From the NCBI RefSeq assembly GCF_013404085.1, contig NZ_JABFHO010000001.1, forward strand, positions 558,001 to 622,000: a stretch of 64,000 nucleotides of DNA, written 5' to 3'. The notes under the pieces were generated by a model that had not been told where the DNA came from, did no database searches, and was given only the letters and a program-made list of their open reading frames with translations. This DNA is from Winogradskyella helgolandensis (GTDB taxonomy: Bacteria; Bacteroidota; Bacteroidia; Flavobacteriales; Flavobacteriaceae). Shown piece by piece: positions 19,684 through 28,096 of the stretch. The position numbers were made by a program, and so were the translations under genes. Numbering within the stretch: the first letter of the stretch is position 1; every line of letters begins with the position of its first letter.

Positions 19684-19704
19684 AATTAAAATGTTTGGTG
19701 TTAT

Positions 19705-20835
19705 TTAATTTCTGAATAAAGGGGTAATTGGCTTAATGGCCTCTTCAAAGGTTGTGTCTTGTGGTGCGATTACCGTTCCATTTCTAAGTTTCCCAACACC
19801 AGATATTACAATTTTATCATTGGTATCTAAACCCGATTCTACAACATATAAATTATCTACGGTTCCTTGAATTTTAATTATAGAAGTTTCTACTTTATTA
19901 CCTTCAACAAGTTTAAAAATCATCACATTACCTTGTTGTTCAAACGTAGCGGATTGTGGTACAACAATAGCGTCTTTATATTCTATAGGAAATCTTATTT
20001 TACCACTATTTCCGTTGGTTAAAATCTCATTCGGATTATCAAAAGCCGCTCTAATTTTAATAGTTCCTGTATTCTGATTGATTTGACCAGTACTAGTTTG
20101 AATACGGCCTTTTTCAGAATACTCTGTCCCATTAGCCAAAATCAGGCTTAAATCTGGTGAATTCTTAATACGTTCGGCTTTCGTTTTACCTTCGGCATTT
20201 TGTAAATGATTAATGTATTGTGCTTCGTTGAAACTAAAAAAAGCATAGACTTGGTCAATTTCACTTACGGTAGTTAGCGGTGTTGCATCACTAGGACTAA
20301 TTAAAGCACCTTCTCTAAAGTTAATAGAACCAACATAACCATCTATTGGGCTTTTAATCGTCGCGTAACCAATATTTGCCGTAACTCCACTATAATTCGC
20401 TTTTGCTTGTGCTAAATTGGCTTTTGCAGTTTCTAGTTGTACTGCGCTAATAATGTTCTTTTCTACAAGTGGAATCAATTTATCAACTTCTACTTGCGCG
20501 ACATTAATACGAGCTTGTGCTGCACCAGCATCTTGACTTAAAGACTGCGTTTCTAGTTTGAAAAGCATTTGTCCTTTTCGTACTTTTTCTCCTTCGTCTA
20601 CATATACTTTTTCAATATAACCAGATGTTTTGGCGCGTACATCACTATTTACAATACCTTCAATAGTTGCTGGGTAATCGGTGTAACCTGTCACCGTTTT
20701 TTGTTGTATTTGTGTTACAGGAAACGGAGCTGGAGGTGGCGCTGCTGCAGATTGATTTTGTTCGCTGTTACCGCAACTTACAATGACCAAGAATACACTT
20801 AGGGCTGCTATATAATTTAATCTATTGTTTTTCAT
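19705..20835 (-). CDS. RND efflux periplasmic adaptor (membrane fusion protein) lipoprotein
   Basis: Bridges the RND permease and the TolC channel. The 376-residue protein has a lipobox (LVIVSCGNSEQ), then a proline-rich linker (AAAPPPAPFP). The split biotinyl-lipoyl halves are VRAKTSGYIEKVYVDEGEKV and ATIKSPIDGYVGSINFREG around a short helical hairpin (about residues 100-155), followed by beta-barrel and membrane-proximal domains. Located between the regulator and the permease with short gaps (13 and 21 bases), so it is part of one operon. Confidence 0.93.
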   Translation of the reverse strand: MKNNRLNYIAALSVFLVIVSCGNSEQNQSAAAPPPAPFPVTQIQQKTVTGYTDYPATIEGIVNSDVRAKTSGYIEKVYVDEGEKVRKGQMLFKLETQSLSQDAGAAQARINVAQVEVDKLIPLVEKNIISAVQLETAKANLAQAKANYSGVTANIGYATIKSPIDGYVGSINFREGALISPSDATPLTTVSEIDQVYAFFSFNEAQYINHLQNAEGKTKAERIKNSPDLSLILANGTEYSEKGRIQTSTGQINQNTGTIKIRAAFDNPNEILTNGNSGKIRFPIEYKDAIVVPQSATFEQQGNVMIFKLVEGNKVETSIIKIQGTVDNLYVVESGLDTNDKIVISGVGKLRNGTVIAPQDTTFEEAIKPITPLFRN

Positions 20836-20848
20836 TTGTAATCTTACT

Positions 20849-21352
20849 TTAAATATGGAATTGGTTGTCTATTAATTTTTTTCTTAATACTTCTATTGAT
20901 GCACTTGCTTCATCTAAAAATTGGATGTAATCATTATGGAAACTTAATTCGAACTTTTCATCTTCATTTTCGATTTTGTGGTTATTGATTTTCTCTTTAT
21001 AATTTTTAATTTCTGAATGCAACACTTTAACTTCTTGCCATTCATTAATCACATTATCGATATGCTGAACGATCATATCCTTATTGATAATGAAATATTT
21101 TTTACGATCTCCTGTTTTAGTGAAATACACAATCTTGTTTAAATCTTGTAAATGATTAAGGTGTGTTGAAATGGTGCTTTTACTAGCGCATAATATCTTT
21201 ACCATATCTTCAAAAGTGGTTCCTTGTTTACCTGTAAGTATGATATAAGACAGAATACGTGCTGCAACAGGTGCCAAATGCTCTCTTTTTTCTAAATGCA
21301 CACCTAGTTTTTCAACTAAGGCCATTTTTTCTTTGCAGACATTCTCTTTCAT
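20849..21352 (-). CDS. GbsR/MarR-type winged-helix regulator of the efflux operon
   Basis: The 167-residue protein has a winged helix in residues 20-100: GKQGTTFEDMVKILCASKST followed by ISTHLNHLQDLNKIVYF and TKTGDRKKYF as the wing. A long coiled-coil helix at the C-terminus (residues 115-165) suits a dimer. This layout is that of GbsR-like regulators that often begin efflux operons in flavobacteria. It is first in the operon, directly behind the palindromic operator at 21427-21450, so it most likely autoregulates. Confidence 0.85.
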   Translation of the reverse strand: MKENVCKEKMALVEKLGVHLEKREHLAPVAARILSYIILTGKQGTTFEDMVKILCASKSTISTHLNHLQDLNKIVYFTKTGDRKKYFIINKDMIVQHIDNVINEWQEVKVLHSEIKNYKEKINNHKIENEDEKFELSFHNDYIQFLDEASASIEVLRKKLIDNQFHI

Positions 21353-21413
21353 TGTTAAACTTTTTTATTACTGATTTTGATTATGAAAATATCATGTACA
21401 GTAAAATTCTTGG

Positions 21414-21450
21414 CAAATATATATAATTGGTTCGGAACAAACCGAACTAA
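21414..21450 (-). promoter_or_regulatory. Efflux operon promoter with palindromic operator
   Basis: On the minus strand TTTG (21441-21438) and TATATTTG (21421-21414) are spaced by 16 bases, a good Bacteroidota promoter. The half-sites GTTCGG (21430-21435) and CCGAAC (21442-21447) form an inverted repeat around a 6-base spacer, extended to TTnGTTCGG/CCGAACnAA. The -33 TTTG falls inside the spacer, so a bound protein would block polymerase. Confidence 0.7.
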
Positions 21451-21476
21451 ACGAAGTTAAAATGCTGTTAAATAAA

Positions 21477-21502
21477 AAAGCCGACTATGAATAGTCGGCT
21501 TT
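21477..21502 (-). terminator. pheS terminator
   Basis: AAAGCCGACTA-TGAA-TAGTCGGCTTT is a perfect 11-base-pair stem; on the minus strand it is followed by a T run. It sits just beyond the pheS stop codon. Confidence 0.92.
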
Positions 21503-21522
21503 AGAGTATATTTTTTTGAAGT

Positions 21523-22542
21523 TTATAAAGCAGATTTAAACTGCTCTAAAAACCGTACATCATTTTCACTTAACAATCTAATATCACTAATCTGGTTGAG
21601 TAACATAGCTATTCTGTCTATGCCCATTCCGAAAGCGAAACCTGAATATATTTTTGAATCTATACCACAATTTTCTAATACATTAGGATCTACCATACCA
21701 CAGCCCATAATTTCTAACCAGCCTGTTCCTTTGGTGATTTTATAATCTGTTTCAGTTTCTAAACCCCAATATACATCAACCTCAGCACTTGGTTCTGTAA
21801 ATGGAAAGTATGATGGACGCAATCTAATCTTAGATTTTCCAAACATTTCTGTTGTGAAGTACTGAAGTGTTTGTTTTAAATCTGCAAAACTCACATCTTT
21901 ATCAATGTATAATCCTTCTACTTGATGGAAAAAACAATGTGAACGCGCCGAAATTGCTTCATTTCTATATACACGACCTGGTGAAATTGTACGAATTGGA
22001 GGCTGATTATTTTCCATATATCGCACTTGTACCGAACTGGTATGTGTCCGTAATAAAATATCTGGATCCGTTTGAATGAAGAAGGTGTCCTGCATATCTC
22101 TTGCCGGATGATATTCTGGTAAATTTAATGCTGTGAAATTATGCCAATCGTCTTCAATTTCTGGTCCTTCACTCACATTAAAACCAATACGCGAAAAGAT
22201 ATCAATAATTTCATTCTTCACAATAGAAATAGGATGACGCGCACCAATAGCAATGGGTTCTCCCGGACGCGATAAATCTCCGTAAATCCCTTTGTCTTCT
22301 TCCTGACTTTCTAAAGCTTCTTTTAAGTGATTAACTTTAGCTTCAGCTGTGTTTTTAAGCTCATTTATGATTTGTCCGAATTCACGTTTCTGATCGTTTG
22401 CTACATTTTTTAATTCGCCATAAAACGCTCTTAAGTGTCCTTTAGAACCTAAATATTTTATTCTAAAGGCTTCAACTTCCTCTTTTGACTGTGCTTTAAA
22501 AGCTTCCGCTTCTGCTATAAGTTCTTTTATCTTGTCTATCAT
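21523..22542 (-). CDS. pheS: Phenylalanine--tRNA ligase alpha subunit
   Basis: Catalytic subunit of the alpha2beta2 synthetase that charges tRNA-Phe. The 339-residue protein has an N-terminal coiled coil (residues 1-85), then class II synthetase motifs: motif 2 as GRVYRNEAISARSHCFFHQ and motif 3 near GFAFGMGIDRIAMLL. The length and motifs are typical. The start MIDKIKELIAEAEAFK is standard. The beta subunit gene is not in this window, which is normal for Bacteroidota. Confidence 0.96.
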   Translation of the reverse strand: MIDKIKELIAEAEAFKAQSKEEVEAFRIKYLGSKGHLRAFYGELKNVANDQKREFGQIINELKNTAEAKVNHLKEALESQEEDKGIYGDLSRPGEPIAIGARHPISIVKNEIIDIFSRIGFNVSEGPEIEDDWHNFTALNLPEYHPARDMQDTFFIQTDPDILLRTHTSSVQVRYMENNQPPIRTISPGRVYRNEAISARSHCFFHQVEGLYIDKDVSFADLKQTLQYFTTEMFGKSKIRLRPSYFPFTEPSAEVDVYWGLETETDYKITKGTGWLEIMGCGMVDPNVLENCGIDSKIYSGFAFGMGIDRIAMLLNQISDIRLLSENDVRFLEQFKSAL

Positions 22543-22585
22543 GGTTTCTAAAAGTAGGTGGCAAATTTAACGATTTTATCCAAAA

Positions 22586-22612
22586 AAAACGCCTTCAGAT
22601 TGAAGGCGTTTT
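22586..22612 (-). terminator. Terminator of the lipocalin-like pseudogene unit
   Basis: AAAACGCCTTCA-GAT-TGAAGGCGTTTT gives a perfect 12-base-pair stem with a 3-base loop and a T run on the minus strand. It lies 21 bases past the stop of the lipocalin-like frame. Confidence 0.9.
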
Positions 22613-22632
22613 AAACTATTTTAAAAAACGAA

Positions 22633-23037
22633 TTACAGTCTTACAAAAACATCTGTATAAATAACCCCTTCGTCGATAAAATCAAAATACATTTCATTAC
22701 CATCAAAACTAATCTCTTGTGTAAAAGTATCTCCATCTTCTGTTGTAGAATACACACTAGAACCTAAATTCTCCCATGTACCAGTTGCGAGGTAATCTAC
22801 CTCACATCCATTTCCAAAATCCCAATAACTAGTTGTACTAAAAGTTCCATTTGAAGATACAATAACCGTAGTTAAATCTTCACAGTCCATTAAAGGAACT
22901 GAAACTCCATCTTCGAGATATTCAGAATATTTCCAACTTCCAATAAAAGGGTCTTAAGAATTTCCTCCGTCATCATCGCTACTACAAGACGTAAATACAA
23001 GTGCAAAAACACTTAAAAGTAAAATTAATTTTTTCAT
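22633..23037 (-). pseudogene. Lipocalin-like lipoprotein interrupted by an in-frame TAA
   Basis: From the ATG at 23037 the frame gives a clean lipoprotein signal (MKKLILLLSVFALVFTSCSS) and linker DDDGGNS, then TAA at 22954-22956 (codon 28). The same frame continues without further stops as DPFIGSWKYSEYLEDG...MDCEDL to 22633, a small lipocalin-like beta-barrel (134 codons in all). Everything else is intact, so a single substitution inactivated it recently, or there is a base-call error. An internal ATG (22890) would give only 85 residues without an export signal. Confidence 0.8.
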
Positions 23038-23105
23038 ACTTAAGTTTTCAAGTTTTAATGTTAGCTGCCGAAATTAACATTTTTTAACAAAACTCAAAAT
23101 AAAAA

Positions 23106-23468
23106 TTAATCAATATAATTTACCTCTACAAAGTAATTTACGATTGCTTCTTTCATCAGCACACTTTGTTCGCCAGCCTTTAAATGAGGCAACTGCGCTA
23201 ATACTTTATAATGGGGCCAACCTTCGTCATCTACATAATCGAATTCATAATAACCATAAGGTGTTAAAACCTTACAAATTGCTATATGCATCAAATCGAG
23301 TTTGTGATCTTTTTTATATTCGCGATGTAACTGACCAAGCTCCTGTACACCAATAAGGTATATAATAGAATCGAGATCTAATTTATCTCCATCAGCAAAT
23401 TGGTTAGAGAGTTTTTCTACTACTAAATCCCATCGTTCTTTTAATTGTTCATCTCTTGCCATGCTCAT
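23106..23468 (-). CDS. Conserved small protein of unknown function
   Basis: A 120-residue acidic, helical, cytoplasmic protein (MSMARDEQLKERWDLVVEKL). No known motif is visible. Features are DLDSIIYLIGVQELGQLHRE and the aromatic segment YGYYEFDYVDDEGWPHY near residue 80. It is monocistronic between the lipocalin pseudogene and the divergent cvpA. The frame and codon use look native, so it is probably a real gene. Confidence 0.65.
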   Translation of the reverse strand: MSMARDEQLKERWDLVVEKLSNQFADGDKLDLDSIIYLIGVQELGQLHREYKKDHKLDLMHIAICKVLTPYGYYEFDYVDDEGWPHYKVLAQLPHLKAGEQSVLMKEAIVNYFVEVNYID

Positions 23469-23598
23469 TTCCCGTAAAAACGGAAATCTCTTTAATTATT
23501 AAAAATTCTCATTATGAGTTCAAAGTTTCAACTTATTTTAAGTTTTCAAAGTTAACAAACTAAAGCCTCATCATTTGTGTTATTATATTAAAATGGTA

Positions 23599-23615
23599 AA
23601 AATCATGTACTTTTG
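23599..23615 (+). promoter_or_regulatory. cvpA promoter, sharing a 17-mer with mfd
   Basis: AAAATCATGTACTTTTG at 23599-23615 ends in the -7 box TACTTTTG, 17 bases before the cvpA ATG. The identical 17-mer stands at 5591-5607 before mfd. Confidence 0.6.
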
Positions 23616-23632
23616 TCTAAACCACTAGTTGT

Positions 23633-24151
23633 ATGAGTATTATTGATATCATTTTAGCTGCCCTTTTATTGTTTGGATTTATACGTGGCTTATTTAAAGG
23701 ACTCTTTGTAGAAGTCGCCTCTTTATTGGCTTTAGTGTTAGGTGTTTGGGGAGCCATTCACTTTAGTGGCTTTGCTGCAGGTTTTCTAGAATCAAAAGTA
23801 GATTGGAACGAAAAAACAATTAATATTGTTGCTTTCGCCATCACTTTTGTGGTGATTGTTTTAGTCATTGGCTTGGCAGGAAAAGCATTAACCAAACTCG
23901 CCGATTTCGCGGCTTTAGGACTTATTAATAAATTGGCAGGTGGTATTTTTGGCGCCCTTAAAATAGGACTGATTCTTAGTGTATTATTGGGTGTTTTTCA
24001 TAAAATGAATAATACATTACCTTTTATGGAAGAAGAAGATTTGGAAAAAAGTATGCTTTATAAACCTGTAAAATCTTTAGCTGCTATAATTTTTCCGAGT
24101 ATAATTAAAAGTGGAGAAGAACCTATCGTTAGAGAGAAAGAAGAATCATAA
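23633..24151 (+). CDS. CvpA-family membrane protein
   Basis: A 172-residue inner-membrane protein with four hydrophobic segments; the opening IDIILAALLLFGFIRGLFKG is the signature of the CvpA/colicin V production family (also in peptidoglycan-related membrane proteins). The biochemical role is unknown. It is frequently found near pheS in flavobacteria, as here. The C-terminal tail (residues 135-172) is charged and cytoplasmic. Confidence 0.85.
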   Translation: MSIIDIILAALLLFGFIRGLFKGLFVEVASLLALVLGVWGAIHFSGFAAGFLESKVDWNEKTINIVAFAITFVVIVLVIGLAGKALTKLADFAALGLINKLAGGIFGALKIGLILSVLLGVFHKMNNTLPFMEEEDLEKSMLYKPVKSLAAIIFPSIIKSGEEPIVREKEES

Positions 24152-24163
24152 TTTTATAATAAA

Positions 24164-24218
24164 GACCTACAAGGTTTTGACTTCGACTTCGCTCAGCCAA
24201 CATAAAACCTTGTAGGTC
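24164..24218. terminator. Long hairpin repeat between cvpA and carbonic anhydrase
   Basis: GACCTACAAGGTTTT (24164-24178) pairs perfectly with AAAACCTTGTAGGTC (24204-24218). The loop contains CTTCGACTTCGCTCAGCC, a sequence type scattered through flavobacterial intergenic DNA. It can terminate both convergent genes and is probably a mobile palindrome. Confidence 0.75.
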
Positions 24219-24226
24219 GAATACTC

Positions 24227-24853
24227 TTAATCTAAATGATAAATTTCCATGATATCCTTAAGGTATTTTTCGAAGTCTATTTTTAAATCTATTAGTTTCC
24301 CTGTGTGTACATCAAATACCCAACCGTGGACTTTTAAACCTCTATCTCTATACGCTTTTTGTACGGCTGCTGTTTTAATTAAGTTCACACATTGTTCTTG
24401 TACATTAAGTTCTACTAAACGATCATACTTTTTATCTTCACATTCAATGGCATTTAGCTCATCATGATGCATTCTATAAACATCTCTAATATTACGTAAC
24501 CAACCGTTTAATACTCCTAAATCTGCTGATTGCATGGCTGCTTTTACACCTCCACAGGCATAGTGTCCACAAACAACTACATGATTTACCTTTAAATGTG
24601 TAACAGCATAATTTACTACTGACATACCATTGGCATCTGTACCCACCACCATGTTAGCAATATTACGGTGAACAAAAACATCCCCAGGACCTAATCCCAT
24701 TAATTCTTCTGCTGTAACACGACTATCAGAACAGCCAATAAATAATAATTCTGGATTTTGGCCTTTTCCTAAATCTTCAAAATAATTTGAATCAACAGCA
24801 AGTTTATCCTTAATCCATTGTTCGTTGTTTTCAAATACGTTTTTTAATATCAT
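24227..24853 (-). CDS. can: Beta-class carbonic anhydrase (first copy)
   Basis: Converts CO2 and bicarbonate. The 208-residue protein carries the zinc ligands and catalytic dyad as CSDSR (Cys41, Asp43, Arg45) and HYAC (His97, Cys100) in VVVCGHYACGGVKAA. No export signal, so cytoplasmic. Together with the second carbonic anhydrase and the SulP transporter upstream it forms a CO2/bicarbonate cluster on one strand. It is 176 bases from the second copy, so it may have its own promoter. Confidence 0.93.
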   Translation of the reverse strand: MILKNVFENNEQWIKDKLAVDSNYFEDLGKGQNPELLFIGCSDSRVTAEELMGLGPGDVFVHRNIANMVVGTDANGMSVVNYAVTHLKVNHVVVCGHYACGGVKAAMQSADLGVLNGWLRNIRDVYRMHHDELNAIECEDKKYDRLVELNVQEQCVNLIKTAAVQKAYRDRGLKVHGWVFDVHTGKLIDLKIDFEKYLKDIMEIYHLD

Positions 24854-25029
24854 AAAATTGTATTAGATCATTAACATAAAACTACATTTCTATCAAATTT
24901 AGTGAAAATACAGTCTTACTAGATTACTTCTATCTTTAATTTAAAAATAAATATATCATCTCTAAACATAAAAACAGCACTAACAATATTGTCAATGCTG
25001 CTCTTCAAATAGCATGATTTTGAATTTAT

Positions 25030-25659
25030 TTATTCATAAAAAGTAACGGCTCCCGAATTAACATCGTACATAGCTCCGATAATTTTAATCTCACCACTTT
25101 TTTCCATTTCAGAAAGTACTGGGCTTTCCGCATGTATTCTATCGATAGTTAAATCTACATTCATATGAGATACACTATCTACAAACTCTAAGTTTTTAGA
25201 GGTTCTCAAATCAGCCTCTTTAGGCTCTTTAACCGCTTCTACAGCAGGTTTAATTTTCTCAATTAGCTTGGTAAGGTTCCCTAATTTAGCATTATCGCAA
25301 GCTCCTTTAATAGCGCCACAACTAGTATGTCCTAAAACCACTATTAATTTTGTTCCTGCCAATTTAGAAGCAAACTCCATACTACCTAAAATATCTTCGT
25401 TTACAAAGTTACCGGCTATACGAACACTAAAAACATCTCCTAACCCTTGGTCAAAAACCAATTCAGCTGATACTCTTGAGTCTATACAACTTAATATTGT
25501 CGCAAAAGGAAACTGTCCTTCACTAGTATCATTTACCTGTTCTAATAAATTTCTATTTGCCTTTAAATTATTTTGAAACCTTACATTACCTTCCTTTAAA
25601 TATTGTAATGACTTTTCTGGTGTCATTGTAGCTTGGGTTTCTCTTGTATGTGCTTTCAT
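25030..25659 (-). CDS. Beta-class carbonic anhydrase (second copy)
   Basis: The 209-residue protein has ILSCIDSRVSAELVFDQG (Cys58, Asp60, Arg62) and VLGHTSCGAIKGA (His111, Cys114), so all zinc ligands are present. It is clearly diverged from its neighbour (about the level of different subclasses), which suggests that the two have different roles and are not a recent duplication. No signal peptide is evident at the N-terminus (MKAHTRETQATMTPEKSL). It lies downstream of SulP with a 414-base gap. Confidence 0.92.
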   Translation of the reverse strand: MKAHTRETQATMTPEKSLQYLKEGNVRFQNNLKANRNLLEQVNDTSEGQFPFATILSCIDSRVSAELVFDQGLGDVFSVRIAGNFVNEDILGSMEFASKLAGTKLIVVLGHTSCGAIKGACDNAKLGNLTKLIEKIKPAVEAVKEPKEADLRTSKNLEFVDSVSHMNVDLTIDRIHAESPVLSEMEKSGEIKIIGAMYDVNSGAVTFYE

Positions 25660-26073
25660 ATATTTCTTTTTCTATTTAAAAATGTGTTGCAATTAGATTA
25701 TAGCATTAATTACATACTATTAAACGTCATTAGCATTTCGCGTCACTAACTTTCACTTCTCTTATAGGTATAATTTTTATACCCGCGTATGCTTATTAAT
25801 TAAAATATGATTGTTTATAAGAATGAGAAGCACGCAGTAATTGAATTCAAATTTGTCTTACCGATGTTCACCACTATTTTCAATTTAATTTTAGTAAAAT
25901 TTTAATACTTATGATTAGTTGATGATAATTTTAAAGACCTTAATGATGTATTTGGGCACCATTAAGACTTTATGAGTTTTAAGAATATAGTTTGTGGCAC
26001 TTCCAAAACTCCCTTAAGTTTTTTTTTAATTTGAAAGTATTAATATTCTTTTCCAATACATTTATTTGAAATT
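25660..26073. other. Gene-free gap between SulP and carbonic anhydrase
   Basis: No credible frame. It holds the hairpin GGTATAA-TTT-TTATACC (25767-25783) and the inverted repeat CTTAATG (25939-25945)/CATTAAG (25960-25966). These lie upstream of the second carbonic anhydrase (minus strand) and could be regulatory. I see nothing else. Confidence 0.5.
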
Positions 26074-27666
26074 TTAACTCAAACTAATATCAGACTTTGG
26101 TCTAAGCTGAAAAAACTCAATAAAACTCTCAGGGTTTTCAACAACTCCACGTTTGGAAACTAATTTGATATCTATATTTCGCTCTTTTGCTTTAAAAGCA
26201 AAATCTTCGAGAATTTCTATAATATCATAATCTAGATAGCGTGTTTTCCTAACATCAAATTCTAAATAAGTATCTCTTGGCAAACTGTCTAATTGCTTTA
26301 AAATAGCACCTTTATTAAAGAAAGTAACTTCCTCAGCAAGCTCCATTTTAATTTTGTGTTTTCCGTTACTATTATCTTCTATATGAAGGAAATGTGAGTT
26401 TTGGTAACTCTTTAATAAAATAACTACAATTCCTACTAGCATGCCTAAACCAATACCAGAAAGTAAATCTGTAAAAACTATACCAACCACTGTTACAATA
26501 AATGGTAACCATTGTTTCCACCCTAAATTATACATTTTCTTGAATAGTGAAGGTTTAGCTAATTTATAACCAACTAATAATAATACGGCTGCTAGCACGG
26601 CTAACGGAATCATGTTAAGTAAAGTGGGTATTAAAATTACTGATATTAAAAGCAAGAAACCATGTATAATAGTTGATAATTTACTTTTTCCACCCGATTG
26701 TACATTAGCTGAACTTCTTACAATTACTTGAGTAATTGGTAAACCACCTATTAAACCAGAAATTATATTTCCAGCACCTTGTGCTAATAATTCTCTGTTT
26801 GTAGGGGTTACATTTTTATCTGGATCGATTTTATCAGAAGCTTCAACAGATAATAATGTTTCTATACTTGCAACTAAGGCAATAGTAAAAGCAACTATCC
26901 ACACTTCATGGTTAAATACAACTTCAAAATTTGGAAAACTAAATTGCCCTACAAAAGAAGAAAGATCTTCTGGCACTGGCACACTAACCATATGTTTTGG
27001 CCCTATGGATAACAACTCATTACCTTGCGTAACAGTAAAGAAAATAATACCACCTACAACCGCTAAGAAAGGCCCAGGAATAACTTCAAATAATTTAGCT
27101 TTCTTACTTAACACATTGTCCCATACCATTATTAACACTAGGCTGATAACTCCAATTAACAAAGCACCTGGATGAATATTACTCAAAAGATTGATTAATT
27201 CAGAAAATGTATTACCACCGTCAATTTCAAAAAACTCTAAATCCCAAGCCGATTCTTCATCATAACCAAAAAAGTTTGGGATTTGTTTTAAAATAATGAT
27301 AATACCAATACCGGTTAACATGCCTTTGATTACAGATGAAGGAAAATAATATCCAATAACTCCAGCTTTTAAAACTCCGAAAATTATTTGAATAATTCCT
27401 CCTAAAACTACAGCAACAAGAAAATTCTCATAACTTCCTAACGTTGTAATAGCGGTTAAAACGATGGCTGCTAAACCTGCCGCAGGCCCACTAACACCCA
27501 ATTTAGAACCACTTAAGGATCCAACTACAATTCCTCCAATGATACCAGCAATTACACCAGAAAACAATGGAGCTCCACTGGCTAAAGCAATACCTAAACA
27601 CAATGGTAATGCCACGAAAAATACAACGACACTTGCAGGCAAGTCGTTTTTTAATGTTTTAAACAT
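26074..27666 (-). CDS. SulP-family anion transporter with STAS domain
   Basis: A 530-residue inner-membrane transporter with about 12 to 14 membrane segments; it opens MFKTLKNDLPASVVVFFVALP with the family GVSGPAAGLAAIVLTAI region. The cytoplasmic STAS domain is residues 430-525 (LEFDVRKTRYLDYDIIEI). SulP proteins move sulfate, bicarbonate or other anions with sodium or protons. The two carbonic anhydrases beside it favour bicarbonate, but this is inference. The gene is followed on the minus strand by the 414-base gap. Confidence 0.9.
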   Translation of the reverse strand: MFKTLKNDLPASVVVFFVALPLCLGIALASGAPLFSGVIAGIIGGIVVGSLSGSKLGVSGPAAGLAAIVLTAITTLGSYENFLVAVVLGGIIQIIFGVLKAGVIGYYFPSSVIKGMLTGIGIIIILKQIPNFFGYDEESAWDLEFFEIDGGNTFSELINLLSNIHPGALLIGVISLVLIMVWDNVLSKKAKLFEVIPGPFLAVVGGIIFFTVTQGNELLSIGPKHMVSVPVPEDLSSFVGQFSFPNFEVVFNHEVWIVAFTIALVASIETLLSVEASDKIDPDKNVTPTNRELLAQGAGNIISGLIGGLPITQVIVRSSANVQSGGKSKLSTIIHGFLLLISVILIPTLLNMIPLAVLAAVLLLVGYKLAKPSLFKKMYNLGWKQWLPFIVTVVGIVFTDLLSGIGLGMLVGIVVILLKSYQNSHFLHIEDNSNGKHKIKMELAEEVTFFNKGAILKQLDSLPRDTYLEFDVRKTRYLDYDIIEILEDFAFKAKERNIDIKLVSKRGVVENPESFIEFFQLRPKSDISLS

Positions 27667-27754
27667 TTTATATAATGATTTTATACTATTGAATAGAGTT
27701 CAATAGTTAATTTTTAATGATTCTTAGGGACAATAAATGTCGAACGAAAAAAAA

Positions 27755-28048
27755 TTAAATAAAATCGGGAGGTGGAGATATTAAATTAAGATGTGGTTTA
27801 GGATAGTTTTTAAATCTATACCCTTCAAGATGAGTAATTTCCTGTTCTTCAATTATAAATTCTGAATCTTGATGATCTTTATCAAACAGAAGCTTAGCAT
27901 GTGCGTTCTCTTCTTCTTCAGTAATACTGAAAAAACATGCGACATCAATAGAGTCATCAATAGACATGATAATTGTGGGTGCAGAAATAAGCCCAATAAA
28001 TACTATGGTTAAAAAAACAGCTATTCTGTATTTGGAGCTTTTCTGCAT
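27755..28048 (-). CDS. Small flavobacterial membrane-anchored protein of unknown function
   Basis: From the ATG at 28048 the protein has 97 residues: MQKSSKYRIAVFLTIVFIGL, one membrane segment, then an acidic segment (FSITEEEENAHAKLL) and a C-terminus ending PHLNLISPPPDFI. A longer frame with a TTG start would run over the promoter and is rejected. The C-terminal domain should lie in the periplasm. It stands between the Bat operon and SulP; the short gap (88 bases) could couple it to SulP. Confidence 0.6.
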   Translation of the reverse strand: MQKSSKYRIAVFLTIVFIGLISAPTIIMSIDDSIDVACFFSITEEEENAHAKLLFDKDHQDSEFIIEEQEITHLEGYRFKNYPKPHLNLISPPPDFI

Positions 28049-28054
28049 AAGCGA

Positions 28055-28082
28055 CAAATATAATATGTAGGACATTAACAAA
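28055..28082 (-). promoter_or_regulatory. Promoter giving a near-leaderless transcript
   Basis: On the minus strand TTTG (28082-28079), 16 bases, then TATATTTG (28062-28055), and the ATG only six bases on (28048). The same TTTG-N16-TATATTTG layout is found at the efflux operon promoter. Confidence 0.6.
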
Positions 28083-28096
28083 CTGTTAAATTCGTT

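Noticed and set aside
28049..28081. TTG start extending the small membrane protein upstream of 28048
   Set aside because: It runs through the -33/-7 promoter sequences.
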